The notes: generated from the letters alone by a model not told the origin. DNA of 45,881 nucleotides from Halalkalibacter urbisdiaboli (GCF_002156385.1 NZ_MVJM01000009.1:1-45881), one strand, 5' to 3'; counted from the stretch's first letter, positions 1 through 8,376 are shown. Program-made: numbers and translations.

Positions 1-106
<106 letters not shown>

Positions 107-111
107 AGATA

Positions 112-140
112 AAGTACAATCCAATGGATTGTGCTTTTTT
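112..140 (+). terminator. Intrinsic terminator of the left rRNA operon
   Basis: An 11-bp stem (112-122 with 126-136, one G-U pair) with a 3-base loop is followed by a run of T. It lies six bases past the end of the 5S gene and should end the rRNA transcript. Confidence 0.85.
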
Positions 141-231
141 ATTTGTGCAAGGATTACGCACGTAGGCGCACGAGCTGATAAAGACATCATGTCCCCTGCC
201 TAGAAGGAGGGATTTGTAAGGAGGTAGACGT

Positions 232-331
232 ATTTATCATCACTTTTTACGATTTATCATCGTTTTTTAAGAGTTATCATCATTTTTTTGGGAAGTATCA
301 TCATTTTTTCGGTTTTATCATCATTCCTTGG
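232..331. repeat. Five tandem copies of a degenerate 20-bp repeat
   Basis: The core TATCATCRTTTTTT recurs with starts at 235, 255, 275, 296 and 316, a spacing of 20, 20, 21 and 20 bases. The bases between cores vary. The block sits in the gene-free tail of the rRNA operon, between two copies of the 5S-tail/terminator segment. I see no coding sense in it on either strand. The T-rich, phased design could be a protein-binding array or simply a slippage-prone satellite. Confidence 0.75.
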
Positions 332-471
332 AAATCTCAGCTAAGTAACTTCCCAGAAAAGGCGCCATGTCCCCCTGTGAGACGAGACTGTTCTCTTCGT
401 GAAACATCACGAATGAACAATGAAACAAGACACCATGCTTATTCATCCCCGAAGAAGAGAATAGTTGAGCC

Positions 472-548
472 AGGACGTTGCCAGGCGATAAAGCATAACC
501 CAAAGGGTTATGCTTTTTTATTTGTACAAGGATTACGCACGTAGGCGC
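472..548 (+). repeat. Duplicated 5S-tail plus terminator segment (rRNA operon remnant)
   Basis: This 77-bp stretch repeats 92-169: the last 15 bases of 5S, a terminator, then an identical-looking AAGGATTACGCACGTAGGCG tail. The terminator stem (491-501 with 505-515, 11 perfect pairs) has a different sequence from the first copy's stem yet pairs fully. No other part of a 5S gene precedes it, so it is a fragment rather than a gene. A second inverted repeat (548-558 with 572-582, 11 pairs) follows. The stretch 332-471 between the copies holds no gene I can support. Confidence 0.75.
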
Positions 549-662
549 TGAAGAGTCTGGTCCGGAGGAAAAGACTCTTCAGTGACTAAGCCGATGGAAA
601 CATCATGGGTAAACACTAAGGAAAATAAAAAAGAGTAACTCCAAAAATGGTGCTAGACCGAG

Positions 663-931
663 GGCACTGAAAAACCCCGTGAAAGTCACGCTAGGAAGCA
701 GCAATGGCTCCACACGTTGCTCGCCTGCTATGAGAAACCCACTCATAGCGAAGCCACTGAAAAACCACTTCTTGTAACTCAAAGAAGGAGTAATGGCTCC
801 ACACGTTGCTTGCTTGCTATGAGAAAACCACTCATAGCGAGGCCACTGAAAAACTTCTTCTTGTAACTCAAAGAAGAAGTAATGGCTTCGCTCGTTGCGC
901 GCCCTGCTATGAGAAAACCACTCATAGCAGG
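663..931 (+). repeat. Three tandem ~90-bp hairpin-bearing repeats
   Basis: Units start at 663, 753 and 842, each opening with GSCACTGAAAAAC. Each carries a variable small stem-loop, then AATGGCTYC, and ends in a conserved hairpin whose arms are CTATGAG and CTCATAG. The third unit has the longest arms (GCCCTGCTATGAG with CTCATAGCAGGGC) and is followed by TTTTAAAAC. The AATGGCTYCG-hairpin-CTTTT(T)AAA design also occurs at 32117 and, on the minus strand, near 18690, so this is a tandem expansion of a dispersed family. Apparent reading frames across it are not supported by ribosome sites. Confidence 0.75.
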
Positions 932-969
932 GCTTTTAAAACCAGGCAACGGCTCCGCACATTACTTAA

Positions 970-1010
970 AGGGCACTTAAAAAGGGAAACCCACCCTTTT
1001 TAAGTGCCCT
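970..1010. terminator. Strong inverted repeat, probable bidirectional terminator
   Basis: A perfect 17-bp stem (970-986 with 994-1010) encloses a 7-base loop. It lies three bases beyond the stop codon of the minus-strand DedA gene and faces the rRNA-side transcription from the left. The A-rich and T-rich parts are inside the stem, so it can work on both strands, but the external U-tract is weak. Confidence 0.6.
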
Positions 1011-1012
1011 CG

Positions 1013-1618
1013 TTACACCCTCTTTTTATACTTAGAGAAAAGCAAATAGAGTAAAATAACAATGAGAAGAAAAGCTAAGCCAAAATATATGTAAAGCTTG
1101 TACGTTTCAAAAGATTGTTTAATATAAAACCATTGAATCCCTAATTCATGTCCAATGTAAATAAATAAGAAGACCCAAATGATTGCTCCCCCATAGGCGA
1201 AAAACATAAAAGTACGTAACGATAGCTTTGAAATACCGGCAAGATAGCCCGTGAGATGACGTACGCCGGGAATAAAATACCCAATTGCAAGGAGCCATGG
1301 TCCGTGGCGTTGGAATAAGTCTTGGGCTTGCTCAATTCGTAAAGAAGTAATCCGTATCTTTGAACCATACTTCAACAAAAATGGTAATCCTAGCTTCATT
1401 CCAAGAAGATAGCTTATGGTAATACCGATAATCGCACCAATATAAGAACTAATAAAGGCAGTTACGAAGCTTAAACGACCAATTGAAGCATAATATCCAA
1501 TTGTTATTAATAAAAACTCATCGGGTATGGGTAAACCAACAATGCCTCCTACAAGAGCTATTAATATACCAAAATACCCATATTCGATAATTAATTCTTT
1601 AACTATGTCCATCTTCAT
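1013..1618 (-). CDS. DedA-family membrane protein
   Basis: This is a 201-residue polytopic membrane protein. It has the two DedA/SNARE-associated signatures: GLPIPDEF at residues 28-35, in the first re-entrant region with its acidic pair, and GYFIPGVRHLTGYLAG at 113-128 with the conserved arginine and histidine. Hydrophobic segments follow at about 130-155 and 170-195, then a basic tail. DedA proteins are membrane transporters or scramblases; Bacillus members such as UptA recycle undecaprenyl phosphate. Whether this paralogue does so is not visible. The start is uncertain: Met1 and Met3 (1612) both lack a good ribosome site. A 90-bp gap separates it from the sapB-like gene on the same strand. 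Confidence 0.88.
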   Translation of the reverse strand: MKMDIVKELIIEYGYFGILIALVGGIVGLPIPDEFLLITIGYYASIGRLSFVTAFISSYIGAIIGITISYLLGMKLGLPFLLKYGSKIRITSLRIEQAQDLFQRHGPWLLAIGYFIPGVRHLTGYLAGISKLSLRTFMFFAYGGAIIWVFLFIYIGHELGIQWFYIKQSFETYKLYIYFGLAFLLIVILLYLLFSKYKKRV

Positions 1619-1708
1619 CTGTCCATTTCATTAGTGTTATCGTAAGTATATCGAACGTAGGGCGAAGATGAAAGGTATAAAACAAAGAGTATGAACCTTA
1701 CTTTTGGA

Positions 1709-2428
1709 CTAGAGGTGCTCAACATCTACTGTGATCACGTAGTCAATCTTCTTTAACATATAATAAATCTCCGTCGTATATTGTTTTTCTGGTACCGAAA
1801 GGGTTAAATCGATTTGTTGATTACCGTTATCTAAATCCCTTAGTTTTATTTTTCGGATTGAAATATTAAAATGTTTTTTCTCCTTTAGACTAGTTCCTTT
1901 TCGTTCGATTGCTTTTATTAATTCGGTCATTTGCTGATTTGGTTCCATTACAACACGAACAGCGACATCTTGTTGACTTAGTGACGAAGGGCCAACAACT
2001 TTAAGTATACTTGGGATTATATTAACCGCAAATAAAATCAGTAATACCGCATAAAAGGACTCTAAGTAAAATCCAGCACCAATCGCAATGCCTAGCCCAG
2101 ATGCAGACCAAATCATTGCAGCTGTAGTTAAGCCGGAGATAACATCATTATTTCTCCTGAGAATAACACCTGCTCCAAGAAAACCGACTCCACTTACAAT
2201 TTGAGCAGCAAGCCTCATTGGATCAATATTATTTGTGCCCTCTGTAGCATAGCGAAAAAAGGACTCAACAGAAACAATGGTAACTAGACAGCTTGCTACA
2301 CAAATAACCATACTTGTTTTTAAACCAAGCGGCTTATGCTTGATTTGGCGGTCAATACCAATTAACAAGCCGAATAAAAGTGAAATACTAAGCTTGAGAA
2401 GTAATTCTTGATTCAAAAAGTACAGCAT
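1709..2428 (-). CDS. sapB: MgtC/SapB-family membrane protein
   Basis: The protein has 239 residues, close to the length of B. subtilis SapB. The N-terminal half is an MgtC domain: hydrophobic helices over about residues 10-145, LFGLLIGIDRQ near residue 18 with the conserved Asp26, and the glycine-rich QIVSGVGFLGAG stretch near residue 76. The C-terminal part (about 155-239) is soluble and looks like the ACT-type domain of this family. The start is fixed by an AGGGAGGT ribosome site about 7 bases upstream. Members of the family are linked to magnesium limitation and membrane potential; the substrate or partner here is unknown. The gene symbol is by similarity. Confidence 0.85.
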   Translation of the reverse strand: MLYFLNQELLLKLSISLLFGLLIGIDRQIKHKPLGLKTSMVICVASCLVTIVSVESFFRYATEGTNNIDPMRLAAQIVSGVGFLGAGVILRRNNDVISGLTTAAMIWSASGLGIAIGAGFYLESFYAVLLILFAVNIIPSILKVVGPSSLSQQDVAVRVVMEPNQQMTELIKAIERKGTSLKEKKHFNISIRKIKLRDLDNGNQQIDLTLSVPEKQYTTEIYYMLKKIDYVITVDVEHL

Positions 2429-2654
2429 ATACGAAACCTCCCTTTAATGCGAAGTCTTGAAAAAACTATTATAGATGATGTTTAGGATATGAGAAGTATT
2501 AAAAGTTATTCGGTAGGGCCGTTCAACATGATAAATAAAGAAGTACGGTAACCAACCATTTAAATATCACTAGTCTTACTGTAAAATGTATGGATAAGAC
2601 AAATATTGACGAAAAAATAAATTTGTTTCAGGTTTGAGAGGATGTCGGTACCCT

Positions 2655-3806
2655 ATGAAAGAAAAAGAATTTAACACGAGAACGGTTCATTTTCAAAAAA
2701 AAGAGAAAGCGCATAATATGAGTAAAGCAAAGCCGATTTATCAAACATCTGCATTTGTGTTTACGGATTTAGATGACATGGAAAGCTTTTATCGTGGTGA
2801 GAAGGAATATTTATACTCACGTTATAGTAACCCTAATACGGACGATTTGGGTCAAGGGATTGCACTACTTGAAGAAGCAGAAGATGGGGTGGCAACATCA
2901 TCTGGAATGTCTGCGATTCTTACCGGCATCCTTGCTGTTGCTAATGCAGGAGATCACATTATTGCAACAGACGATTTATACGGAGGAACTTATGAACTTT
3001 TTGCGAAAGAACTGCCGACCTTTGGGATCGATGTAAGCTTTGTTTCATTTAATAAAGTCGATAATCTCAAGGCAGCCATTACAGATAAGACTGTGTTATT
3101 ATATACAGAATCTATAACCAATCCATTACTTAGAGTAGAAAACTTAAAGGAGATTATTGCTTTAGCGAAGAACCATCGGTTGAAAACGATGATTGATAAT
3201 ACGTTTGCAACGCCTTATTTGTTACAACCGTTAACGCTTGGAGCAACTTTAGTGGTTCATAGCGCCACGAAGTATATTGGTGGTCATAGTGATGTGTCAG
3301 CTGGAGTCCTAGTTGGAAATCGAGAGCTAATTGAAAAGGCTAAAACAAAAGTTCTTACACTAGGGTGTAATTTAAGTCCTTTCGAAGGCTGGCTAGCATG
3401 TAGGGGCCTTAAAACGTTAAGCTTAAGGATGGAGAGACAGTCTCAGAATGCTCAAAGGTTAGCAGATGCCTTAAAGAGGCATCGAGGGGTAGAAAGAGTT
3501 TATCATCCGGAGTTTGTATCTGATAAAGGAAATGGGGCAATGGTTTCTGTTCAGTTAGCAGAAAATATAAATATCGAAACATTTTTCCGCTCGCTATCTT
3601 GGATAAAAATTGCACCTACTTTAGCTGGGGTTGAGACAACCGTTTCTTATCCGCTCCGTACTTCACATCGAACCATTCCGGTAGAGCTACAGAAGGAACT
3701 AGGGATTGGTGAGCAACTCGTTCGTATTTCCGTGGGGATTGAGGATGAAAAAGATATCATTGCAACTTTTATCAAGGCAATTGAAGACAGTTTTATCGAG
3801 CTTTAA
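2655..3806 (+). CDS. Cys/Met metabolism PLP-dependent lyase or synthase
   Basis: This 383-residue enzyme has the fold-type I architecture of cystathionine beta/gamma-lyases, methionine gamma-lyases and cystathionine gamma-synthases. The pyridoxal lysine is Lys206 in HSATKYIGGHSD, the cofactor-ring Asp lies in MIDNTFATPY (about residue 181), and YSRYSNPN and DDLYGGTYE are the family's substrate and phosphate loops. The C-terminal half keeps the SLGGVE-like loop as TLAGVETTVSYP. The ATG at 2655 is chosen because a TTG seven codons upstream has no ribosome site; GAGAGG lies 13 bases before the ATG. The gene is monocistronic, flanked by rRNA material, with no S-box or T-box leader. The exact reaction cannot be told from the sequence. 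Confidence 0.85.
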   Translation: MKEKEFNTRTVHFQKKEKAHNMSKAKPIYQTSAFVFTDLDDMESFYRGEKEYLYSRYSNPNTDDLGQGIALLEEAEDGVATSSGMSAILTGILAVANAGDHIIATDDLYGGTYELFAKELPTFGIDVSFVSFNKVDNLKAAITDKTVLLYTESITNPLLRVENLKEIIALAKNHRLKTMIDNTFATPYLLQPLTLGATLVVHSATKYIGGHSDVSAGVLVGNRELIEKAKTKVLTLGCNLSPFEGWLACRGLKTLSLRMERQSQNAQRLADALKRHRGVERVYHPEFVSDKGNGAMVSVQLAENINIETFFRSLSWIKIAPTLAGVETTVSYPLRTSHRTIPVELQKELGIGEQLVRISVGIEDEKDIIATFIKAIEDSFIEL

Positions 3807-3826
3807 ATAAAAAATAATATTTTCTC

Positions 3827-3855
3827 TTGCGTTCAATTAGTCAGTATGGTATTAT
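3827..3855 (+). promoter_or_regulatory. Putative sigma-A promoter of the solitary 5S gene
   Basis: TTGCGT at 3827-3832 and TATTAT at 3850-3855 are separated by 17 bases, about 24 bases before the 5S gene. The same TATTAT hexamer and spacing are seen in the rRNA promoter at 45714-45742. Confidence 0.5.
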
Positions 3856-3878
3856 AATAATTGTCTTAGAGAAAATAG

Positions 3879-3994
<116 letters not shown>

Positions 3995-4060
3995 TGTTTC
4001 TTTTTTTATGAATAAATTATTAAAGCTAGAATATACTAGGTAGTATAAAGAAGAAAAGCA

Positions 4061-4095
4061 ACATCAACTACTATATAACGACGCGGGGTGGAGCA
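4061..4095 (+). repeat. Partial duplicate of the tRNA-fMet 5' end
   Basis: Bases 4071-4095 are identical to 4200-4224, which span the tRNA-fMet leader and its first 14 bases (CGCGGGGTGGAGCA). The ten bases before match with three differences. After 4095 the sequence diverges, so this copy cannot form a tRNA. The spacing between copies is 129 bases. The DNA between the copies holds no gene. Confidence 0.8.
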
Positions 4096-4210
4096 TGAAG
4101 CGAAACTTCGTCGAAAAAACAACGATATGTCTCGACGCATTAACTTCTTGAAACACGAGAAGAGGAAGAGATAACATCAACGAAAAACAACATCCATCAC
4201 TATATAACGA

Positions 4211-4284
<74 letters not shown>

Positions 4285-4292
4285 TACCAATG

Positions 4293-4322
4293 AATCGAAA
4301 CTACATGTTTCGATTTTTTTTG
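4293..4322 (+). terminator. Intrinsic terminator after tRNA-fMet
   Basis: A 9-bp perfect stem (4293-4301 with 4307-4315) is followed by eight T. It begins eight bases past the tRNA. Confidence 0.9.
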
Positions 4323-4366
4323 TTGTATTTAATGTCTTTCATAGGGTTTTTCTAAAAAAAGTGGGC

Positions 4367-4432
4367 TTTCACGTGATTTTCGGATAAACTAAATAGAGAG
4401 TAACCTTAGGATAAATGTTCCTAAGGTTTTTT
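4367..4432 (+). promoter_or_regulatory. thiL promoter with a terminator-like hairpin at the mRNA start
   Basis: TTTCAC (4367-4372), a 17-base spacer and TAAATA (4390-4395) form a moderate sigma-A promoter. Starting seven bases later is a perfect 10-bp stem (4402-4411 with 4419-4428) followed by a T-run, which has the form of an intrinsic terminator. It ends about 20 bases before the thiL ribosome site. It may be a leader attenuator, a 5' stabilising hairpin, or a second barrier to rRNA read-through. The promoter is inferred. Confidence 0.5.
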
Positions 4433-4465
4433 GTAGGGTGAGTTGGTTTGTTGGAGGGGATTTGT

Positions 4466-5455
4466 GTGAAGGATGAATTTGCGTTTATCGAGCGTGTGAA
4501 ACCAAGTGTTACCTATCAGTCTTCTCTTGTGATGGGGATTGGTGATGACGCTGCTGTATACCGAGGAACGTCGGACATGGATGATGTGGTTTGTGTTGAC
4601 ACGATGGTTGAAGGTGTTCATTTTCGTCGTGATACATTATCTCCTCAACAAATTGGGAAAAAGGCGCTTGCTGTTAACGTAAGTGATCTTGCCGCGATGG
4701 GAGCGAGTCCTCTTTATTATTTAGTATCAATTGCTATACCGCCTTCATGGGAAGAAGAAGATCTGACAGAGGTTTATCAAGGAATGCACGATTTGGCAAA
4801 AGAATACCAAATGGATTTAATTGGTGGAGATACAGTTTCAACTACCGATGCTCTAGTGATAACAGTCACTGTAATAGGGAGGGTAGAACGAGACCGAAAG
4901 CTGTTTCGAAATCAAGCGAAAGCCGGTGATATTGTCTTTGTGACAGGGAATATCGGTGGTTCCGCTGCTGGTTTACACTTATTATTTAAAAAAGGATTAA
5001 AGGGTCAGTACTCAAGTGAGGAGCAGCAGCTTGTGCTAACGCATCAAGAGCCAATGCCTCAGGTGAAAGCTGGGCGTATCTTTGCAGGTTCGTTCTTACG
5101 AATATCATTAAATGATATTAGTGATGGTATAGCGAGTGAAGCAAATGAGTTAGCTGAAGCCAGTAACGTACAGATTATTCTCAATCTTGAGAAGCTGCCC
5201 CTTCATCCGGCGATGAGATTTTATTCAATGGAAAAACAGTTAGAATGGGCTTTATTTGGTGGCGAGGATTTTCAATTAATTGGTACGATTGCAGAAGAAA
5301 ATTTTTCTTTAATTAAAAATGCATGTAGTGTTGCTGGAATAAAATTAACGGCAATTGGTCAGGTCGAATGTGGTAGCCCCTCTGTGATAGCGCGACAAGG
5401 GGAAGAAGTATTTCAGTTGGATAAAAAGGGATATAATCATTTTAGGCGTGGGTGA
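4466..5455 (+). CDS. thiL: Thiamine-monophosphate kinase
   Basis: ThiL phosphorylates thiamine monophosphate to the active cofactor thiamine diphosphate, using ATP. The 329-residue protein has the PurM/SelD-type fold with its signature motifs: GIGDDAAV near residue 25 (metal-binding acidic pair), CVDTMVEGVHF, ALAVNVSDLAAMGA, LIGGDTVS, and GGEDFQL toward the C terminus. The GTG at 4466 is chosen because GGAGGGGA ends about six bases before it; TTG codons upstream lie before this site. Its stop overlaps the start region of tsaE, placing it first in a tight thiL-tsaE-tsaB-rimI-tsaD operon, the order seen in Bacillus. Confidence 0.95.
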   Translation: MKDEFAFIERVKPSVTYQSSLVMGIGDDAAVYRGTSDMDDVVCVDTMVEGVHFRRDTLSPQQIGKKALAVNVSDLAAMGASPLYYLVSIAIPPSWEEEDLTEVYQGMHDLAKEYQMDLIGGDTVSTTDALVITVTVIGRVERDRKLFRNQAKAGDIVFVTGNIGGSAAGLHLLFKKGLKGQYSSEEQQLVLTHQEPMPQVKAGRIFAGSFLRISLNDISDGIASEANELAEASNVQIILNLEKLPLHPAMRFYSMEKQLEWALFGGEDFQLIGTIAEENFSLIKNACSVAGIKLTAIGQVECGSPSVIARQGEEVFQLDKKGYNHFRRG

Positions 5456-5459
5456 TAGG

Positions 5460-5915
5460 ATGAATGAGTGGAGAATGAAGACGAACTCGCCTGAGGAAAC
5501 GACATCGTTAGCCGAAAAGCTCGGTCAATTACTCAAGGCTGGAGATGTGATAACATTAGAAGGAGATTTAGGGGCAGGAAAGACTAGTTTTACGAAAGGA
5601 CTAGCTAAAGGGTTAGGAGTAAAACGTGTCGTAAATAGCCCAACCTTTACGATTATTAAGGAATACAAGGGACGACTTCCTCTGTACCATATGGACGTCT
5701 ATCGAATGGAGGACGGGGGAGAGGATTTAGGACTAGAAGAGTATTTCTATGGTGAAGGGGTATCCGTTGTTGAATGGGCAAGTATGATTGCGGAGCAGCT
5801 ACCTGATGAGAGGCTAGAAATTACTCTGCGCCATCTTGGAGAAGATAAGCGTGAATTGAAAATCACTGCTATAGGAAATCGTTATATTGATTTAAGTAAG
5901 GAGTTACAAACATGA
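5460..5915 (+). CDS. tsaE: tRNA t6A biosynthesis ATPase TsaE
   Basis: TsaE is the small ATPase that works with TsaB and TsaD to put threonylcarbamoyl on A37 of ANN-decoding tRNAs. The 151-residue protein has a P-loop, EGDLGAGKTS at residues 34-43, followed by VNSPTFTIIKEY and the acidic strand YHMDVYRMED. The ATG at 5460 is preferred over the GTG at 5448 because it gives the family's normal N terminus ending NSPEET before the first helix. It begins 4 bases after the thiL stop and overlaps tsaB by 4 bases. Confidence 0.95.
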   Translation: MNEWRMKTNSPEETTSLAEKLGQLLKAGDVITLEGDLGAGKTSFTKGLAKGLGVKRVVNSPTFTIIKEYKGRLPLYHMDVYRMEDGGEDLGLEEYFYGEGVSVVEWASMIAEQLPDERLEITLRHLGEDKRELKITAIGNRYIDLSKELQT

Positions 5916-6628
5916 GTAAGACGTTAGCCATTGATACGTCATCCTTTGTTATGGGAGTTGCTGTAACAGAGGGAGAGCAAGTACTTGGAGAAATTATCAC
6001 GAATATTAAGAAAAACCATTCGATTCGTTTAATGCCAGCAATTGTAGACTTAATGAAAGAAGTAGGAACAAAGCCAAGTGAGCTAGAGCGAATAGTCGTT
6101 GCTGATGGTCCAGGTTCGTATACGGGTGTTCGGATTGGGGTCACAACCGCCAAGACAATGGCCTGGTCTTTACAAATTCCAATCGTAGGTATATCCAGCC
6201 TTGAAGTGATAGCCCAAAATGGTGCTTATTTTTCAGGGTTAATTTCACCTATTATGGATGCTAGAAGGGGTCAGGTCTATACTGGATTATACCAACATGA
6301 ACAGCATGTTGTGAAAAATAAAGAGGACGATCGACTTATCCTGTTGGCAGATTGGTTAGAGTTGCTTAAAGAACGACAGGAAGAGGTACTTTTCGTTGGA
6401 CAGGATGTAGCCATTCATCGTGAGTTGATTGAAGAACGCTTAGGCCAACGGGCTATCTTTCCTTCACAATCAAAGTGGTTACCAAGACCAAGTGAATTAG
6501 CACGTCTTGGCTTACAGCACGAGTCGGTTCAATCGATTCATACATTTGTCCCTCGTTACTTACAATTAGCAGAAGCCGAAGTAAATTGGTTAAAGAGTCA
6601 GAAAGGAAAGAGAGACAACGATGATTGA
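5912..6628 (+). CDS. tsaB: tRNA t6A biosynthesis protein TsaB
   Basis: TsaB is the catalytically inactive ASKHA-fold partner that dimerises with TsaD. The 238-residue protein opens with LAIDTSSF, the degenerate first phosphate motif, and has VVADGPGSYTGVRIG near residue 63, the family hallmark. It lacks the HxxxH metal site found in TsaD, as expected. It starts within an ATGA overlap with tsaE and ends overlapping rimI by 8 bases, so translation is probably coupled. Confidence 0.94.
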   Translation: MSKTLAIDTSSFVMGVAVTEGEQVLGEIITNIKKNHSIRLMPAIVDLMKEVGTKPSELERIVVADGPGSYTGVRIGVTTAKTMAWSLQIPIVGISSLEVIAQNGAYFSGLISPIMDARRGQVYTGLYQHEQHVVKNKEDDRLILLADWLELLKERQEEVLFVGQDVAIHRELIEERLGQRAIFPSQSKWLPRPSELARLGLQHESVQSIHTFVPRYLQLAEAEVNWLKSQKGKRDNDD

Positions 6629-7088
6629 GCAGGAGCAGTCGATTATACGATTAATGACATTAGAAGACATTGAACAAGTCGTTAAAGTTGAAGAGGATTC
6701 GTTTGCAATCCCCTGGAAACCTGCTGTTTTCGAAAATGAACTTACTAATAACAAGTATGCTCATTATTTAGCCTATGAGTATAATGAAAAGGTGATCGGC
6801 TACTGTGGCTTATGGGTTGTGATGGACGAAGCTCAAGTGACAAACATTGCGATTCACTCCGATTATCGTGGCCAAAAACGTGGTGAGGAGCTTTTAGCCT
6901 ATGCAAAGGCGTTTGTGTCGTTAATGGGAGTTAAGAGACTTTCTCTTGAGGTAAGAGTGAGTAATTACGTCGCTCAAGGTCTGTATCGCAAACTAGGGTT
7001 TCAAGAAGGTGGGATCCGTAAAAACTACTATGCAGATAATTTAGAAGATGCATTGGTGATGTGGGTGAAAATTGATGAAAGTAACTGA
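6621..7088 (+). CDS. rimI: Ribosomal-protein-alanine N-acetyltransferase (RimI-type GNAT)
   Basis: This 155-residue GNAT-fold enzyme is expected to acetylate the N-terminal alanine of a ribosomal protein. It has [19 protein letters not shown], with the acetyl-CoA pyrophosphate-binding RGxxxG/A pattern in slightly altered form (RGQKRGEE), then [19 protein letters not shown], the RimI-type C-terminal signature with the catalytic-region Tyr. It overlaps tsaB by 8 bases and tsaD by 14 bases. Confidence 0.9.
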   Translation: MIEQEQSIIRLMTLEDIEQVVKVEEDSFAIPWKPAVFENELTNNKYAHYLAYEYNEKVIGYCGLWVVMDEAQVTNIAIHSDYRGQKRGEELLAYAKAFVSLMGVKRLSLEVRVSNYVAQGLYRKLGFQEGGIRKNYYADNLEDALVMWVKIDESN

Positions 7089-8091
7089 ACGTATTTTAGC
7101 GATTGAAACTAGCTGTGATGAAACGTCTGCAGCCGTTATTCAAAATGGTACAGAGATTCTTAGTAATGTTGTCTCGTCACAAATTGAAAGTCATAAGCGC
7201 TTTGGAGGAGTCGTACCGGAAATTGCGTCTAGACATCACGTTGAGCAAATTACGTTTATTGTTGAACAGGCGTTACAAGAAGCCAAAGTAACAATGGATG
7301 ATATATCGGCTGTCGCTGTAACGGAAGGACCAGGGCTTGTCGGAGCTCTTCTTATCGGGGTTAATGCAGCAAAGTCAATTGCCTTTTCTCATAATCTCCC
7401 TTTAATCGGCGTTCATCATATTGCAGGCCATATTTATGCTAATCGTCTTATCCAAGAGTTAACGTTTCCATTGCTCGCTTTAGTTGTCTCAGGTGGGCAC
7501 ACTGAGCTTGTCTACATGAAGGAGCATGGGTCCTTTGAAATTATTGGTGAAACAAGAGATGACGCGGTTGGTGAGGCTTATGATAAAGTAGCAAGAACGT
7601 TAGGCTTGCCTTATCCTGGTGGACCACATATTGATAAACTTGCGGCAGAGGGGGAAGTATCTATTGATTTCCCGAGAGCTTGGCTTGAGCCAGACTCATT
7701 TGATTTTAGCTTTAGTGGGTTAAAGTCAGCAGTTATTAACACTTTGCATAATTACAAGCAGCGTGGTGAAGATGTTCTTATCGAAAATATCGCTGCTAGT
7801 TTCCAAGCGAGTGTGATTGACGTTCTTGTGGAAAAAACGAAAAGGGCAGCGGAACAATATCAAGTCAAACAGCTTGTTTTAGCAGGCGGCGTAGCTGCAA
7901 ATCGTGGATTAAGAGCTGAGCTTGAAAAGCAATTTTCTAATCGTGAGGTAGAGCTATTAATTCCACCATTACATTTATGCACCGATAATGCAGCAATGAT
8001 AGGGGCTGCAGCAAGTATTAAATATCAAAAACAACAATATTCTGATTATGATTTAAACGGGAATCCAGGTTTAGATTTAGAACAACAATAA
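7075..8091 (+). CDS. tsaD: tRNA N6-adenosine threonylcarbamoyltransferase TsaD
   Basis: TsaD transfers the threonylcarbamoyl group from TC-AMP to tRNA A37. The 338-residue protein shows [12 protein letters not shown] at residues 9-20, [12 protein letters not shown] near 84, the metal-binding HxxxH as His115 and His119 in [17 protein letters not shown], and [10 protein letters not shown] near the C terminus. The ATG at 7075 is used instead of the TTG one codon earlier. It is the last gene of the thiL operon; a terminator and then a DnaA-box cluster follow. Confidence 0.96.
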   Translation: MKVTERILAIETSCDETSAAVIQNGTEILSNVVSSQIESHKRFGGVVPEIASRHHVEQITFIVEQALQEAKVTMDDISAVAVTEGPGLVGALLIGVNAAKSIAFSHNLPLIGVHHIAGHIYANRLIQELTFPLLALVVSGGHTELVYMKEHGSFEIIGETRDDAVGEAYDKVARTLGLPYPGGPHIDKLAAEGEVSIDFPRAWLEPDSFDFSFSGLKSAVINTLHNYKQRGEDVLIENIAASFQASVIDVLVEKTKRAAEQYQVKQLVLAGGVAANRGLRAELEKQFSNREVELLIPPLHLCTDNAAMIGAAASIKYQKQQYSDYDLNGNPGLDLEQQ

Positions 8092-8102
8092 AAAATGTTT
8101 AA

Positions 8103-8144
8103 AACCACGTATTGGTGCAAAAAATACCAGTACGTGTTTTTTTT
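8103..8144 (+). terminator. Terminator of the thiL-tsaD operon
   Basis: CACGTA (8106-8111) pairs with TACGTG (8131-8136), with an inner GGT/ACC pair, and is followed by eight T. Confidence 0.75.
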
Positions 8145-8344
8145 ATGGATAAATTCAGTTATACACAGTATTTATCCACAATTAAGTAACAAATGTGGAT
8201 AAAGGTGAAAAACCTTTAGTTTATAGGATTTTGGATGTGGTTAACTTTTGTTGTGGATAAGTTGGGTGTAGATGTGAATATTTTATAAAATCCTACATTT
8301 TATGCGGTTTTCCCTGTGTATAAAGCTGTGAATAGTGTGGATAT
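8144..8344. promoter_or_regulatory. DnaA-box cluster downstream of tsaD
   Basis: Against the DnaA consensus TTATCCACA (reverse TGTGGATAA), three sites are perfect: 8172-8180, 8194-8202 and 8252-8260. Five more differ at one base: 8144-8152, 8159-8167, 8236-8244, 8315-8323 and 8336-8344. Two differ at two bases: 8273-8281 and 8327-8335. All but two (8159, 8172) face the same way. From family knowledge, B. subtilis has DnaA-binding clusters outside oriC, and I recall one at gcp (tsaD), next to ydiF. Such clusters titrate DnaA or influence neighbouring transcription. Confidence 0.8.
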
Positions 8345-8376
8345 GTCAGAAAATTATGCCGAAAAGGTTGAAAATT

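Noticed and set aside
370-382. Match of CCCCCTGTGAGA to the 5S loop region, suggesting a larger 5S pseudogene
   Set aside because: The match is only about a dozen bases and the flanks do not continue into 5S; chance cannot be excluded.
321-503. Reading frame of 60 codons on the minus strand beside the 5S remnant
   Set aside because: It runs through the duplicated 5S tail and tandem repeats and has no ribosome site; such frames next to rRNA operons are usually spurious.
663-931. CRISPR array
   Set aside because: Only three units of 90 bp with no unique spacers of constant length between short repeats, and no cas genes in the window.
806-1003. Reading frame of 65 codons on the plus strand
   Set aside because: It lies entirely within the 90-bp tandem repeats and the dedA terminator, with repetitive translation and no ribosome site.
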